From assembly GCA_038148375.1 (NCBI GenBank), contig JAYQVH010000013.1, positions 24,771 through 88,770 on the forward strand: a stretch of 64,000 nucleotides of DNA. The letters run 5' to 3'. A program made the translations under genes and the position numbers. Positions 8,444 through 18,554 of the stretch are shown here, piece after piece (position 1 is the first letter of the stretch; the number at the start of each line of letters is the position of its first letter). Below the pieces are notes generated by a model that made no database searches, was not told where the DNA came from, and saw nothing but the letters and a program-made list of their open reading frames with translations. The DNA comes from CAWUEX02 sp038148375. GTDB taxonomy: Bacteria; Pseudomonadota; Alphaproteobacteria; Rhodospirillales; Rhodospirillaceae.

Positions 8444-9448
8444 ATGACAGTGCGCCATCAATCCACGTTTACAGCGGTTTTTTGCCTATGGGCCTTCGTT
8501 GCCGGTGTTGCGTCGGCGGCGCCGTCTGTGGTCGCGACCGTGCGGCCGCTTCACTCCCTCGTCGCCGCTGTGACCGACGGCGTGACCGAGCCAGATCTAT
8601 TGCTCGATGGCGCCGAAAGCCCGCACTCGTACAGTTTGACGCCATCGGATGCCGCCGCCTTGGCAAACGCGGACATCGTCGTATGGGTCGGTGAACCGCT
8701 GGAGACTTTTCTCCAGCGGCCCCTTGCGGCCTTGGCAAAGAACGCGACCGTCTTGACGCTGAGCGAAGACCGGAACATCCGGTTTCGAGCCAACAGAAGC
8801 GGAGGCGCCTGGGGGGCAGATCACGACGGTCACGCAGACGACGCGCATCGTCAAGGAGACGATCACGGGCACGATCACGGGCACGATCACGGGCACGATC
8901 ACGGGCACGATCATGGGCACGGCGAGGACGATGGCCATATTTGGCTAGATCCCGAAAATGCCGGGCACATTATCCGCACCGTCCGCGATGCGCTCGTCGC
9001 CGCCGATCCGCCCAATCAAGACGCGTATGTGCGTAATGCTGATACCGCGTTGCAGCGGGTAACGCGCCTGGAAGAGAAGCTATCGTTGCAGCTCGCGCCC
9101 GTGCGCGCGGCGCCTTTCGTCACCGCACACGATGCATTGCAATACTTCGACCGGTATTACCAGTTAAACGCTGTTGGTGCGGTCACCCTGACACCGGACC
9201 GCGCGCCCAGCGCCCGCCGCCTCGCGGAGATCGAAGCCAGGGTCAAGGAGATGCGGGCGGTGTGTCTGTTGTCGGAGCCCGGCTATGAGCCGGCAGTCAT
9301 GCGTGTCATCGCGGATGCGGCGTCCACACGCGCTGGTGAGGTCGATCCGCTGGGCCTCAAGCTGGCGCCGGGTCCGGACCTCTATTTCGATCTGATGCAG
9401 GGATTGGCCGATAGTCTGATCGGTTGTCTGGGCGGTGGCCCCGAATAG
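8444..9448 (+). CDS. znuA: Zinc ABC transporter, periplasmic zinc-binding protein ZnuA
   Basis: A 334-residue cluster A-I solute-binding protein that captures zinc in the periplasm and delivers it to ZnuB/ZnuC. The signal peptide ends near residue 25 (GVASA-APSVVATVRPLHS). Probable metal ligands are H61 in SPHSY, H165 in GHIWLDP and the His of FVTAHDALQYF. A His/Asp-rich loop (about 127-165) typical of ZnuA separates the first two ligands. Start is ATG 8444, just after the Zur box; the open frame extends upstream into zur antisense and is not coding. It is convergent with the next gene, leaving 3 bases. Confidence 0.93.
   Translation: MTVRHQSTFTAVFCLWAFVAGVASAAPSVVATVRPLHSLVAAVTDGVTEPDLLLDGAESPHSYSLTPSDAAALANADIVVWVGEPLETFLQRPLAALAKNATVLTLSEDRNIRFRANRSGGAWGADHDGHADDAHRQGDDHGHDHGHDHGHDHGHDHGHGEDDGHIWLDPENAGHIIRTVRDALVAADPPNQDAYVRNADTALQRVTRLEEKLSLQLAPVRAAPFVTAHDALQYFDRYYQLNAVGAVTLTPDRAPSARRLAEIEARVKEMRAVCLLSEPGYEPAVMRVIADAASTRAGEVDPLGLKLAPGPDLYFDLMQGLADSLIGCLGGGPE
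8861..8920 (+). repeat. Tandem 12-bp repeat encoding DHGH units in znuA
   Basis: Five head-to-tail 12-mers GATCACGGGCAC, the last with one change (GATCATGGGCAC), encode D-H-G-H five times in the metal-binding loop. Near-perfect nucleotide identity implies recent slippage expansion, so unit number may vary between strains. Confidence 0.9.
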
Positions 9449-9451
9449 GTG

Positions 9452-10162
9452 TCAGCCCACCGTTTGTCCGCCACGGACCACGGTTTCATTGCGCTCGTTG
9501 TCGAGCCGGAAGCGATGACCGAATAGTGTGATCGACAGCGCATGATCCGGGCCTTCGCCGATGGCGCGATAGCGCCGGTCGAATTCCTCCGCGGTCACGG
9601 TGTCCGGCAATCGGCAGAGGTCATCGAGATCCTTGCGGGTGCGCAGCCGCCCGCACCAGGCCTGGCCGTTGCCGTTTAGGTCGGCGGTAAGATCGCATAA
9701 GGTCTCGGCCGCTTTTTCCAGCACCGCCATGCAGACGTCGAACGACGCCTGATCGACGCTCGCGCGATTATCAGACGTGTTCAACGACCACGACTGGGTG
9801 TGAATAATTTCGCCGGCATCGATGGCATCTGTCATGCGGTGCAGTGTGACGCCGAACGACTCCGCGCCGTCGTAGAGGGCGAAGCACGACGGGAACAGCC
9901 CCGGGTAATCCGGCGGACCGGGATGAAGGTTGAACGCTCCCGCATTGAGACGCCTAAGCAAATGATCGGGCACAATCACGCCGGTGCAGAAGGCGAGAAG
10001 TCTGGCCTGGCTTTGCGCACCGTCTAGCGCGTTTTCTAGATCGGCCAGGGTTGCTGCCTTCGCAACGGCAATATCCGCCTTGGCTGCCGGCTCTTCGAAC
10101 ACGCGATGCAGATGACCGGCGAAGCCGGGATCCGAGAGTAAAATGAGCATGTCGCCAGTCAT
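9452..10162 (-). CDS. Formyltransferase family protein
   Basis: A 236-residue protein of the formyltransferase fold, the family of methionyl-tRNA, GAR and sugar-amine formyltransferases that use 10-formyltetrahydrofolate. The catalytic signature is present: N78-L-H80-P-G-P-P with a following YPGL, H108 in FGVTLHRM, and D115 in DAIDAGEII. It is shorter than Fmt (about 310 residues) and lacks the recognisable C-terminal OB domain, so it is unlikely to act on initiator tRNA; an amino-sugar or small-molecule acceptor is possible. No sugar genes are nearby. ATG 10162 is used, and ATG 10150 is an alternative start. Confidence 0.72.
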   Translation of the reverse strand: MTGDMLILLSDPGFAGHLHRVFEEPAAKADIAVAKAATLADLENALDGAQSQARLLAFCTGVIVPDHLLRRLNAGAFNLHPGPPDYPGLFPSCFALYDGAESFGVTLHRMTDAIDAGEIIHTQSWSLNTSDNRASVDQASFDVCMAVLEKAAETLCDLTADLNGNGQAWCGRLRTRKDLDDLCRLPDTVTAEEFDRRYRAIGEGPDHALSITLFGHRFRLDNERNETVVRGGQTVG

Positions 10163-10287
10163 CGCCTGTCATACCACTCAATTGGAACGCCCGGATACGG
10201 CCATTCCCCTTGAAATTTGCGCCGCCGCTGACTAAAGACAGGTATGAAACAGGACTATTTTGGTCTTTCTTTTGAGGCGAAATTTTT

Positions 10288-10749
10288 GTGTTTAAAGTCA
10301 ATAAGTTAACAGACTACGCCACGGTCGTGTTGATCGACATGGCCAGCAGCGCCGAAATTCGCCCCACACAGGCGATTTCGGACAAGACCGGCATTCCGCT
10401 GCCGACCGTCGCCAAACTGATGAAAAACCTGGTGCGCGCCGGACTGGTGCAGTCGCACCGCGGCGTGCATGGCGGTTACAGCCTGAGCCGCCCGGCGGAC
10501 TCGGTAACGGTCGCGGACGTGATCGAGGCCGTCGAGGGCCCGATCGCCATCACCGCGTGTGTTGAGACCTCTGACGAACAGTGCTGCTACGAATCCCTTT
10601 GTCCGGTGCAGGGCAAGTGGAATCGGGTCAACAGCGCGGTCACAGATGCCCTGCGAGACGTCACGCTCGCCGAAATGGTGCGGGACGTCCGGGGATTCGG
10701 CCGTCTGCCTGAGGACGCCGCCCGTCAACCCGCGCGGATGCAGGGGTAG
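10288..10749 (+). CDS. sufR: SUF operon regulator, Rrf2 family (SufR/IscR-like)
   Basis: A 153-residue Rrf2-family transcription regulator. The winged helix covers about 1-70, with the recognition region ISDKTGIPLPTVAKLMKNLVRAGLV and the wing HRGVHGGYSLSRP. Candidate [2Fe-2S] ligands are C91, C99/C100 and C105, spaced as in IscR-type proteins. The start is GTG 10288, with GAGG about 10 bases upstream. It is the first gene of the SUF operon and ends 4 bases before sufB, so it probably senses cluster status and controls the operon. I did not identify its operator with confidence. Confidence 0.9.
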   Translation: MFKVNKLTDYATVVLIDMASSAEIRPTQAISDKTGIPLPTVAKLMKNLVRAGLVQSHRGVHGGYSLSRPADSVTVADVIEAVEGPIAITACVETSDEQCCYESLCPVQGKWNRVNSAVTDALRDVTLAEMVRDVRGFGRLPEDAARQPARMQG

Positions 10750-10753
10750 GGTA

Positions 10754-12208
<1,455 letters not shown>

Positions 12209-12259
12209 GCCGACCAAATAGAAGGTTCGGATAATAGTCCGGCGAGAGTGAGAGTACAG

Positions 12260-13015
12260 ATGGCACTTGTTGACATTGAAAATCTGCATATCTCGGTTGA
12301 CGGCAAGGAGATCCTTAAAGGAATCGACCTGACCCTGAACGGTGGCGAGGTCCACGCCATCATGGGGCCGAACGGCACCGGCAAAAGCACGTTGTCGTAT
12401 GTTCTCGCCGGACGTGACGGCTATGAGGTCACGCAAGGCAGCGTCAAGCTGGATGGCACGGACTTATTGGCCATGGAGCCGGACGAGCGTGCCCGCGCCG
12501 GTGTGTTCCTGGCGTTTCAGTACCCCCTGGAAATTCCCGGAGTCACAACCTCGAATTTTTTGAAAACCGCACTGAACGCAAAGCGCCGGGCTGCTGGCGA
12601 AGACGAAATCGACGCCATGGAATTTCTCAAACTGGTCAGAAGTAAAATGAAGGCGCTGGAAATGGCCGACGACATGATCAAGCGGCCACTCAATGTCGGA
12701 TTCTCCGGCGGTGAAAAGAAACGTGCCGAGGTGCTGCAAATGAGTCTGCTTGAGCCGACGTTTGCCATACTCGACGAAACGGATTCAGGTCTCGACATCG
12801 ACGCGTTGAAAATCGTGTCCGATGGCGTCAATGCCCTGCGCGATCCCAGCCGGGCGTTTCTGGTGATCACGCACTATCAGCGCCTGCTGAGGTACATCGT
12901 GCCGGATCATGTGCACGTGCTGTTTGCCGGGCGCATCGTCGAAAGCGGCGATAAATCCCTGGCCGATACGCTCGAGGCAGAAGGCTATGCCCGCTACGAA
13001 AGCGCGGCGGCCTGA
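12260..13015 (+). CDS. sufC: Fe-S cluster assembly ATPase SufC
   Basis: A 251-residue ABC-type ATPase that drives conformational change of SufB-SufD. Walker A is GPNGTGKST at 36-44, the Q-loop region is VFLAFQYPLEIPGV, and the family-specific signature GFSGGEKKRAEVLQMSLLEP precedes LDETDSGLDIDAL, the D-loop form characteristic of SufC. ATG 12260 gives MALVDIENLHI, the usual SufC start, with GAGAG upstream. It is preceded by a 51-base gap after sufB and followed by sufD after 11 bases. Confidence 0.96.
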   Translation: MALVDIENLHISVDGKEILKGIDLTLNGGEVHAIMGPNGTGKSTLSYVLAGRDGYEVTQGSVKLDGTDLLAMEPDERARAGVFLAFQYPLEIPGVTTSNFLKTALNAKRRAAGEDEIDAMEFLKLVRSKMKALEMADDMIKRPLNVGFSGGEKKRAEVLQMSLLEPTFAILDETDSGLDIDALKIVSDGVNALRDPSRAFLVITHYQRLLRYIVPDHVHVLFAGRIVESGDKSLADTLEAEGYARYESAAA

Positions 13016-13026
13016 CGGACAGCGCA

Positions 13027-14379
13027 ATGACAATCGTAACCAAAGACAAAACCCACCCCTTCGGCGACCTTTACGCCAACGCCGCAGGTGCCCTGCCTGG
13101 CGCCAACGAGGCGTGGGTTGATGGATTGCGCCAAACCGCGCGCGCCTTTCTTGGTGCGGACGGGTTTCCGACGCGGCGGGTCGAAGCCTGGAAGTACACT
13201 TCGCTGAACGAGTTGAAGAAGACGGACTTCATCCCCGCGGGCAAAGCGGACGATATCGACGTCACGGCGTTGCCCGTCACCGCTCCGGTGATCGATGGCG
13301 CGTTCAAGATTGTCCTGGCCAACGGTGTTGTCCGTTCGGACCTCTCAGACGATCTCTCTGCGCTCCCCGATGGGGTCTCGATCGAACCCCTCAATACTGT
13401 GCTTGCCAAAGACGCTGCCTCACTCAAGAACAGATTGGGCGGACTGGTCGCGGGCGGGGCTTCGTTCATTCCGGCGCTTAATACAGCGTACATGGAACAC
13501 GGTGCGGTCATTCGCTTCCGCGCACAAGCGGGCAGCGACGCTCGTATTCAACTTTTTTCCGTCGGGGCCGCGGGTGCCCGCGCGGTTGCGTTCCACCCGC
13601 GCCTTATGGTGATCGCGGACAAAGGCGCGAAAGGCACCTTGGTGGAAACCCACGTCGGCCTGCCCGGACAGCCCTACCTTACCAATCCAGTCTCGGAGGT
13701 CTATGTCGAATCCGGCGCAGAGCTCGGCCATTACATCATCGTCGGCGAGGATGGCGACGCCGCGCACCTCGGCCAAACGGCGGTAAGCGCGGGCGAGGGG
13801 AGTGCCTACCGCTCGTTTACGCTGTCGCTGGGCGGTCATCTGGTGCGACGGGAAATCACCGTCAGGCTCGAAGACGAAGGCGCGGACGTGCAGGTCGATG
13901 GCGCCTATGCGTTGACCGCCGCACAGCACAGCGGCATCTCTTCGGAGGTTCTGCACCTGGTACCCGATACGCACTCCAGTCAGGTGATTAAGGGGGTGCT
14001 CGGCGGCAAGTCTCATGGCGTGTTCCAGGGCCGCATTCATGTGGCCAGGGGCGCGCAGCGGACCGATGGACGTCAGCTCCACAAGGCGCTGCTGCTCAAC
14101 CGTGGGCCGGAAGTGGACAGTAAGCCGGAACTTGAAATCTACGCCGACGATGTGCAGTGCGCCCACGGCGCGGCCACCGGCGAGATGGACCACGATCACT
14201 TATTTTATCTGATGAGCCGCGGCATCGACGAACACACCGCCCGCGCAATGTTGGTCGAGGGCTTTCTCGACGACGTCATCTTCAATATCGCCGATGACGC
14301 GGTGCAAGGAATGATCCACGATATGGTGAAGGCGTGGCTGGCGCGCCAGACCGATTTGCTGACGGGGGCGTCGTCATGA
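13027..14379 (+). CDS. sufD: Fe-S cluster assembly protein SufD
   Basis: A 450-residue SufD, partner of SufB in the SufBC2D scaffold, needed for iron acquisition during cluster building. The N-terminal helical part carries FPTRRVEAWKYTSLNEL, the usual SufD marker. The beta-helix core ends in VQCAHGAATGEMDHDHLFYLMSRGI, where the conserved His residues sit. Its stop codon overlaps the start of sufS (ATGA), implying translational coupling. Confidence 0.95.
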   Translation: MTIVTKDKTHPFGDLYANAAGALPGANEAWVDGLRQTARAFLGADGFPTRRVEAWKYTSLNELKKTDFIPAGKADDIDVTALPVTAPVIDGAFKIVLANGVVRSDLSDDLSALPDGVSIEPLNTVLAKDAASLKNRLGGLVAGGASFIPALNTAYMEHGAVIRFRAQAGSDARIQLFSVGAAGARAVAFHPRLMVIADKGAKGTLVETHVGLPGQPYLTNPVSEVYVESGAELGHYIIVGEDGDAAHLGQTAVSAGEGSAYRSFTLSLGGHLVRREITVRLEDEGADVQVDGAYALTAAQHSGISSEVLHLVPDTHSSQVIKGVLGGKSHGVFQGRIHVARGAQRTDGRQLHKALLLNRGPEVDSKPELEIYADDVQCAHGAATGEMDHDHLFYLMSRGIDEHTARAMLVEGFLDDVIFNIADDAVQGMIHDMVKAWLARQTDLLTGASS

Positions 14380-15632
14380 ACGTCGCCGTGCCCACACCAG
14401 AGATTTCAACGCCGCGCCCATTTGACGTCGACGCCGTCCGTGCCGACTTCCCGATTCTCAGCCGTCAGGTGCACGGCAAGCCACTGGTCTATCTGGACAG
14501 CGCGGCTTCGGCGCAAAAGCCGCAAGCGGTGATCGATGTCATTCGGTATCAGTACGAACAGGAATACGCCAACGTCCATCGCGGCGCGTATTGGCTCAGC
14601 GAGACCCTGACCGGCAAGTACGAAGCGGCCCGCGAAACCGTATGCCGGTTTATCAACGCCCGCAGTGACCGCGAAGTCGTGTTTACCAAGGGCGCAACCG
14701 AGGCCATCAACCTCGTTGCGTCGACGTTTGGAAATTCTTTGGGTGAGGGTGACGAGATTGTCATCACCGGACTTGAGCACCACTCCAACATCGTACCGTG
14801 GCAGCTGCTGCGGGACCGCACCGGGGCGGTGATCAAGGTCGTTCCGGTGACACCGGAAGGTGATGTGCCGTTGGACGCGATCAAGGCGGCGCTGTCCGGG
14901 CGCACCAAGCTTGTCGCGGTCGCTCATGTGTCCAATGTGCTCGGCACTGTGCTGCCAGTGAAAGACATTGTGGCGGCGGCGCACGACGCGGGAGCAAAGG
15001 TGCTGCTCGACGGCTGTCAGGCCGTCGTCCACCAAAGCGTCGATGTGCAAGACATCGATTGCGATTTTTATGCCTTCTCCGGTCACAAGCTATATGGTCC
15101 GAACGGCATCGGCGTGTTGTACGGCAAGGAAGTGCTGCTCGACGCCATGCCGCCTTATCAAGGCGGCGGCGAAATGATCAGCAGCGTCACTTTTGAGCGC
15201 AGCGAATGGGCGGAATTGCCGGCCAAGTTCGAAGCTGGTACGCCGCCGATCGTGCCGGCCGTGGCTTTAGGCGCAGCGATCGATTACGTCTCCGCATTCG
15301 ATACACAGGCGCGAGTTGCGCACGAGCATGATGTTTTGCGCTATGCCATGGATAAACTCAGCGCCATCGACGGGATTACGTTAATCGGTACGACACCGAA
15401 TAAAACATCGGCGATATCCTTCATGCTTGAAGGTGCCCATCCGCACGATCTTGCGACGATTTTGGATCGCTCAGGTATATGCGTGCGCGCCGGTCACCAC
15501 TGCGCCCAGCCGCTCATGGATGCGTTTGGGGTAACCGCTACCGTGCGCGCGTCTATTGGTATGTATACCAAGCATGAGGAGTTCGACGTGCTGGCAGACG
15601 CCCTGGAGCGGGCGCGGGAGCTCCTGATCTGA
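14376..15632 (+). CDS. sufS: Cysteine desulfurase SufS
   Basis: A 418-residue group II cysteine desulfurase that strips sulfur from cysteine to supply SUF. The PLP lysine is K238 in FSGHKLYGP. The persulfide cysteine is C376 in RAGHHCAQP. TKGATEAINLVA and GLEHHSNIVPWQ are further SufS hallmarks. Start ATG 14376 overlaps the sufD stop; the open frame begins 42 bases earlier inside sufD. The stop overlaps the next start (TGATG). Confidence 0.96.
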   Translation: MNVAVPTPEISTPRPFDVDAVRADFPILSRQVHGKPLVYLDSAASAQKPQAVIDVIRYQYEQEYANVHRGAYWLSETLTGKYEAARETVCRFINARSDREVVFTKGATEAINLVASTFGNSLGEGDEIVITGLEHHSNIVPWQLLRDRTGAVIKVVPVTPEGDVPLDAIKAALSGRTKLVAVAHVSNVLGTVLPVKDIVAAAHDAGAKVLLDGCQAVVHQSVDVQDIDCDFYAFSGHKLYGPNGIGVLYGKEVLLDAMPPYQGGGEMISSVTFERSEWAELPAKFEAGTPPIVPAVALGAAIDYVSAFDTQARVAHEHDVLRYAMDKLSAIDGITLIGTTPNKTSAISFMLEGAHPHDLATILDRSGICVRAGHHCAQPLMDAFGVTATVRASIGMYTKHEEFDVLADALERARELLI

Positions 15633-16162
15633 TGGCCGAGGCGCAAGATCAAAACGCGGAGTTATTGTCGCTGTACCAGGAAATTATCCTCGATCACGGC
15701 AAATCACCGCGCAACACGGGCGTGGTCGAGAACCACACCTGTCAAAGCGACGGACGCAATCCCATGTGCGGGGATCGGGTGTCGGTGACGACGTCGGTCA
15801 CTGATGCCGGTGTTATCGGCGATATCAAATTCGACGGTAAGGGTTGCGCCATTTCGATCGCCTCGGCCTCGATGATGACCGACGCAGTGGCGGGGTTGAC
15901 GGCGGAAGAGGCTGAAACCATGTTCGCGGCCGTGCGGCGGATTTGCACCGAGGAGGTCGACCCCACCGACGTCCAGGGTGAGCTTGGCGAGAAGCTCGGC
16001 CCGCGGTTAGAACGACTCGCTGCGCTCAGCGGCGTGCGCCAGTTTCCGGTCCGCGTGAAGTGCGCGACCCTACCGTGGCACACATTGATGGCTTGTTTGG
16101 CCGGAAAAGCGACGGCGACAAGCGAGCGCGCACGTGCGCCCAGTGCAGGTACAAAGGTTTAA
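15632..16162 (+). CDS. sufU: SUF-associated IscU/SufU-like protein
   Basis: A 176-residue NifU/IscU-fold protein of the SufU type, which accepts sulfur from SufS. The Cys ligands are C46 in NPMCGD, C72 in KGCAISIASASMM, and a third in VRVKCATLPWHTL; the insertion relative to IscU is the SufU hallmark. The C-terminal 15 residues are Ala/Thr-rich and look disordered. No sufE is present, so this is probably the sulfur-transfer partner. It overlaps sufS by one base. Confidence 0.9.
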   Translation: MAEAQDQNAELLSLYQEIILDHGKSPRNTGVVENHTCQSDGRNPMCGDRVSVTTSVTDAGVIGDIKFDGKGCAISIASASMMTDAVAGLTAEEAETMFAAVRRICTEEVDPTDVQGELGEKLGPRLERLAALSGVRQFPVRVKCATLPWHTLMACLAGKATATSERARAPSAGTKV

Positions 16163-16184
16163 AGATGGTTGGGAGTTACCAGCA

Positions 16185-16586
16185 ATGATGCCACCGTATT
16201 CAATGCCGGCGATGGACGCCGACCCGCCGGAAGAGGGCGACGTCATCGAGCGTGGCTCGCCGCTCCCGGCCGAGGAAGACTACGTTGCAACTGAGTCCGC
16301 CGTGGTGGAAGCGTTACGGAGCGTTTTTGATCCGGAGATTCCGGTCAACATTTATGATCTCGGACTGATTTACGATCTGAATATTCACGAACGCGGTGAT
16401 GTCGACATCACCATGACGCTGACCGCGCCGGCCTGTCCCGTTGCAGGCACGCTGCCGGGGGAAGTCGGCGATGCCGTTGCCAACACCAAAGGTACCGGCA
16501 TCGTTCGCGTGACCATCACTTGGGATCCGCCATGGACTCCAGAAAACATGTCAGAAGTGGCGCGCGTCGCCCTCGACATGTTTTAA
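16185..16586 (+). CDS. SUF system DUF59 (MIP18-type) Fe-S assembly protein
   Basis: A 133-residue protein with a DUF59/MIP18 domain, the SUF-associated family linked to Fe-S cluster maturation or transfer. The domain starts at VVEALRSVFDPEIPVNIYDLGLIYDLNI and includes MTLTAPACPVAGTLP with the conserved Cys, then VTITWDPPWTP. About 45 acidic and Pro-rich residues precede the domain. Start ATG 16185 has GGGAG about 10 bases upstream; GTG 16134 in the same frame would overlap sufU by 29 bases. It lies between sufU and sufA. Sometimes named SufT, but the symbol is not firm. Confidence 0.88.
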   Translation: MMPPYSMPAMDADPPEEGDVIERGSPLPAEEDYVATESAVVEALRSVFDPEIPVNIYDLGLIYDLNIHERGDVDITMTLTAPACPVAGTLPGEVGDAVANTKGTGIVRVTITWDPPWTPENMSEVARVALDMF

Positions 16587-16612
16587 GCCGGCCCGGACCC
16601 AAAGGAGGACAT

Positions 16613-16978
16613 ATGACTGCACTGGAAAGACCCGCACCGATCTCGGTTACGCCGGCCGCCGTTGCGCGCGCAAAGTACCTGATTGATCGCGCCGGCAAGG
16701 ATGTCGCCGGAATCCGCGTCGGCATCGAAACCAAAGGCTGCTCCGGCTTCGCGTACAAGGTGGAATACGCCGAGGAACACGGCAAGTTTGAGGACGTGGT
16801 CGAAGCGGGCGGCGTGAAATTTTTCGTCGATCCGATGGCCGTGATGTACTTGCTCGGTTCGGAGCTGGATTACACGGAAGGCAAACTTGAAAGTGGTTTC
16901 GTGTTCAACAATCCGAACGAGACAGGACGCTGCGGCTGCGGCGAAAGTTTTTCGGTGGAACCGGAGAAAGCAGGTTAG
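16613..16978 (+). CDS. sufA: Fe-S assembly carrier SufA (HesB/IscA family)
   Basis: A 121-residue A-type carrier that shuttles Fe-S clusters to target proteins. The three conserved cysteines are C43 in TKGCSGF and C107/C109 in GRCGCGESF. ATG 16613 is preceded by an excellent AAAGGAGG ribosome site. It is the last gene of the SUF operon, and its stop overlaps the 3' end of the convergent response-regulator gene by four bases. Confidence 0.95.
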   Translation: MTALERPAPISVTPAAVARAKYLIDRAGKDVAGIRVGIETKGCSGFAYKVEYAEEHGKFEDVVEAGGVKFFVDPMAVMYLLGSELDYTEGKLESGFVFNNPNETGRCGCGESFSVEPEKAG

Positions 16979-17361
16979 CGGGCAATCCGCTTTTCGACCT
17001 CGGCCAGCAGCTTGACCGGATGAACGGGTTTCTGAAGCAGGCTGACCGTTCCATTGACAAATTCGGGGTCGTCCTCGACAAGGCCCGACACTAAGTCGGG
17101 CTGGCCGGTTACCAGGATCGTCGGCAGAGGCGGGGTGCGCTCGTAGAGCACCTGCCGCAACTCAAGCCCGCCGACCGAAGGCATCATGATATCGACGATC
17201 GCGATATCGAATTTTTCCGTATCAAGTTTTTCTAGCGCGTCTTCGCCGTCCTGCGCTTCGACAACCCTATAGCCGCGTTGGCGCAAGACGTGGCAGAACG
17301 ACTCCCGCACTAAATCGTTGTCTTCAACTACAAGGACGGTTCCCAGGTCCACGCACTTCAT
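16975..17361 (-). CDS. Single-domain response regulator
   Basis: A 128-residue stand-alone receiver domain. The acidic pocket is E13-D14, the phosphorylation site D57 in IVDIMMP, the switch Thr T85 in ILVTGQ, and the conserved Lys K111 in LLQKPV. No output domain follows, so it probably acts by protein-protein contact or in a phosphorelay. Start ATG 17361 (MKCVDLGTVL); the frame is open to 17703 but that extension is antisense to the HIG1 gene. No cognate kinase is nearby. Confidence 0.87.
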   Translation of the reverse strand: MKCVDLGTVLVVEDNDLVRESFCHVLRQRGYRVVEAQDGEDALEKLDTEKFDIAIVDIMMPSVGGLELRQVLYERTPPLPTILVTGQPDLVSGLVEDDPEFVNGTVSLLQKPVHPVKLLAEVEKRIAR

Positions 17362-17475
17362 TCCTTCACTCTTCTGCTCAAAGTATAGCGGTCGTCCCCC
17401 GCGAGCGCAGCAGAATTGCTCGTCTTCGCGCAAAGACCTTGTAATCTGGACCGCAAAGGTCCACGTATATAGACC

Positions 17476-17679
17476 ATGGAAACCTTTCTCATGATCCTGC
17501 TCGCGATATCGCTCCTCGCCGTTCTGGGCATTCTGCTGACCGGCCTGGTCGCGTTTGCCAAGGGCAGCGACTTCCATGATAAGTACGGCAGTAAGCTCAT
17601 GCAGATGCGCGTTGCCGCACAGGCAGTTGCAGTTGTGTTGGTCCTGCTGTTGGTGATGATTCGGTCTGCCGGCAACTAG
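17476..17679 (+). CDS. Twin-transmembrane HIG1 domain protein
   Basis: A 67-residue inner-membrane protein with two hydrophobic helices (about 5-26 and 46-63) around a short polar loop containing FAKGSDFHDKYGSKLMQMRV. The pattern matches alphaproteobacterial HIG1-domain proteins, relatives of mitochondrial respiratory-supercomplex factors. Role here is inferred only from family. It lies alone between two minus-strand genes. Confidence 0.82.
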   Translation: METFLMILLAISLLAVLGILLTGLVAFAKGSDFHDKYGSKLMQMRVAAQAVAVVLVLLLVMIRSAGN

Positions 17680-17702
17680 CGCGTCAGCGCTATAGTCGGC
17701 CA

Positions 17703-18536
17703 TTACGACGCGCTTAACATCCTAAGCGCTGTCAGTACAAGAAACCCAGCAAACAATAGCCGAAGCATTTTCGCTGATATCGCGTGCGCGATTTTGCTGC
17801 CGATCGGCGCGGTCAGCACCGTCGTCGCAACGATGGCGGCAAATCCCAAAACATTGACGTAGCCCAGGGACCCGGGAGGGCGGCCCGCCGCCTCCCAGCC
17901 GCCGGCGACATACCCGATGGCGGCCGGCACCGCGATGATCAGTCCGAATCCGGCTGAGGTCGCGACGGCGCGGTGTATGGGCACGCCCACGGCATTCAGA
18001 AACGGCACGGAAAGCGTGCCGCCGCCGATGCCCATCATCGCGGAGAACGCGCCGACGATTGCGGCGATCCCCGAACCACCTGGGCCGAAGTGCCATGGAC
18101 GCGCATCAGATGGCGGCGGGGTCTCGTCTGAGCGTTTGCGTAAACCCAGGTCTGCGGCAACCACGAGGGCGACACTGCCAAACACTAGCGATAGCATGCG
18201 CCCGTCCATCATGACATTGGCTGCCCAGGTGCCGATGCCAACGCCGGCGACCAGACCCGGAAGCCACGCGCGAAACAACGCCCAATCCACGGCGTCCCGT
18301 TTGAGATGAGCGCGGACCGAGGCGATTGACGTCGGGATGATGGTCGCAAGCGACGTCCCCACTGCGACATGCATGCGGCTGTCCAGCGGCACGTCCAGTG
18401 CGCCGAGTACCGTAAACAGCACGGGTACGATGACGATGCCGCCGCCGACGCCAAGCAGACCGGCCAACACTCCGGCGACGGCGCCGGTCGTGAGCAAAGC
18501 CAGAAGAAAAGGAAGATAAGAGGCGAGCGTGTCCAA
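17703..18536 (-). CDS. TauE/SafE family sulfite/organosulfonate exporter-like permease
   Basis: A 277-residue polytopic membrane protein of the TauE/SafE (DUF81) family. Two related halves each carry a Gly-rich signature: GLLGVGGGIVIVPVL near 27-41 and SAMMGIGGGTLSVPFLNAVG in the second half. The family exports or imports sulfur compounds such as sulfite or taurine breakdown products, but substrates are rarely known. It follows the next upstream gene by 18 bases on the same strand. Confidence 0.88.
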   Translation of the reverse strand: MDTLASYLPFLLALLTTGAVAGVLAGLLGVGGGIVIVPVLFTVLGALDVPLDSRMHVAVGTSLATIIPTSIASVRAHLKRDAVDWALFRAWLPGLVAGVGIGTWAANVMMDGRMLSLVFGSVALVVAADLGLRKRSDETPPPSDARPWHFGPGGSGIAAIVGAFSAMMGIGGGTLSVPFLNAVGVPIHRAVATSAGFGLIIAVPAAIGYVAGGWEAAGRPPGSLGYVNVLGFAAIVATTVLTAPIGSKIAHAISAKMLRLLFAGFLVLTALRMLSAS

Positions 18537-18554
18537 ACCGACGGGACCGGCGGC

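Noticed and set aside
8861..8920. Tandem repeat as a satellite or regulatory array
   Set aside because: It lies inside znuA and keeps the reading frame, encoding the His-rich loop usual for ZnuA.
10559..10753. N-terminal extension of SufB
   Set aside because: It overlaps sufR in another frame, and SufB normally starts at ATG 10754.
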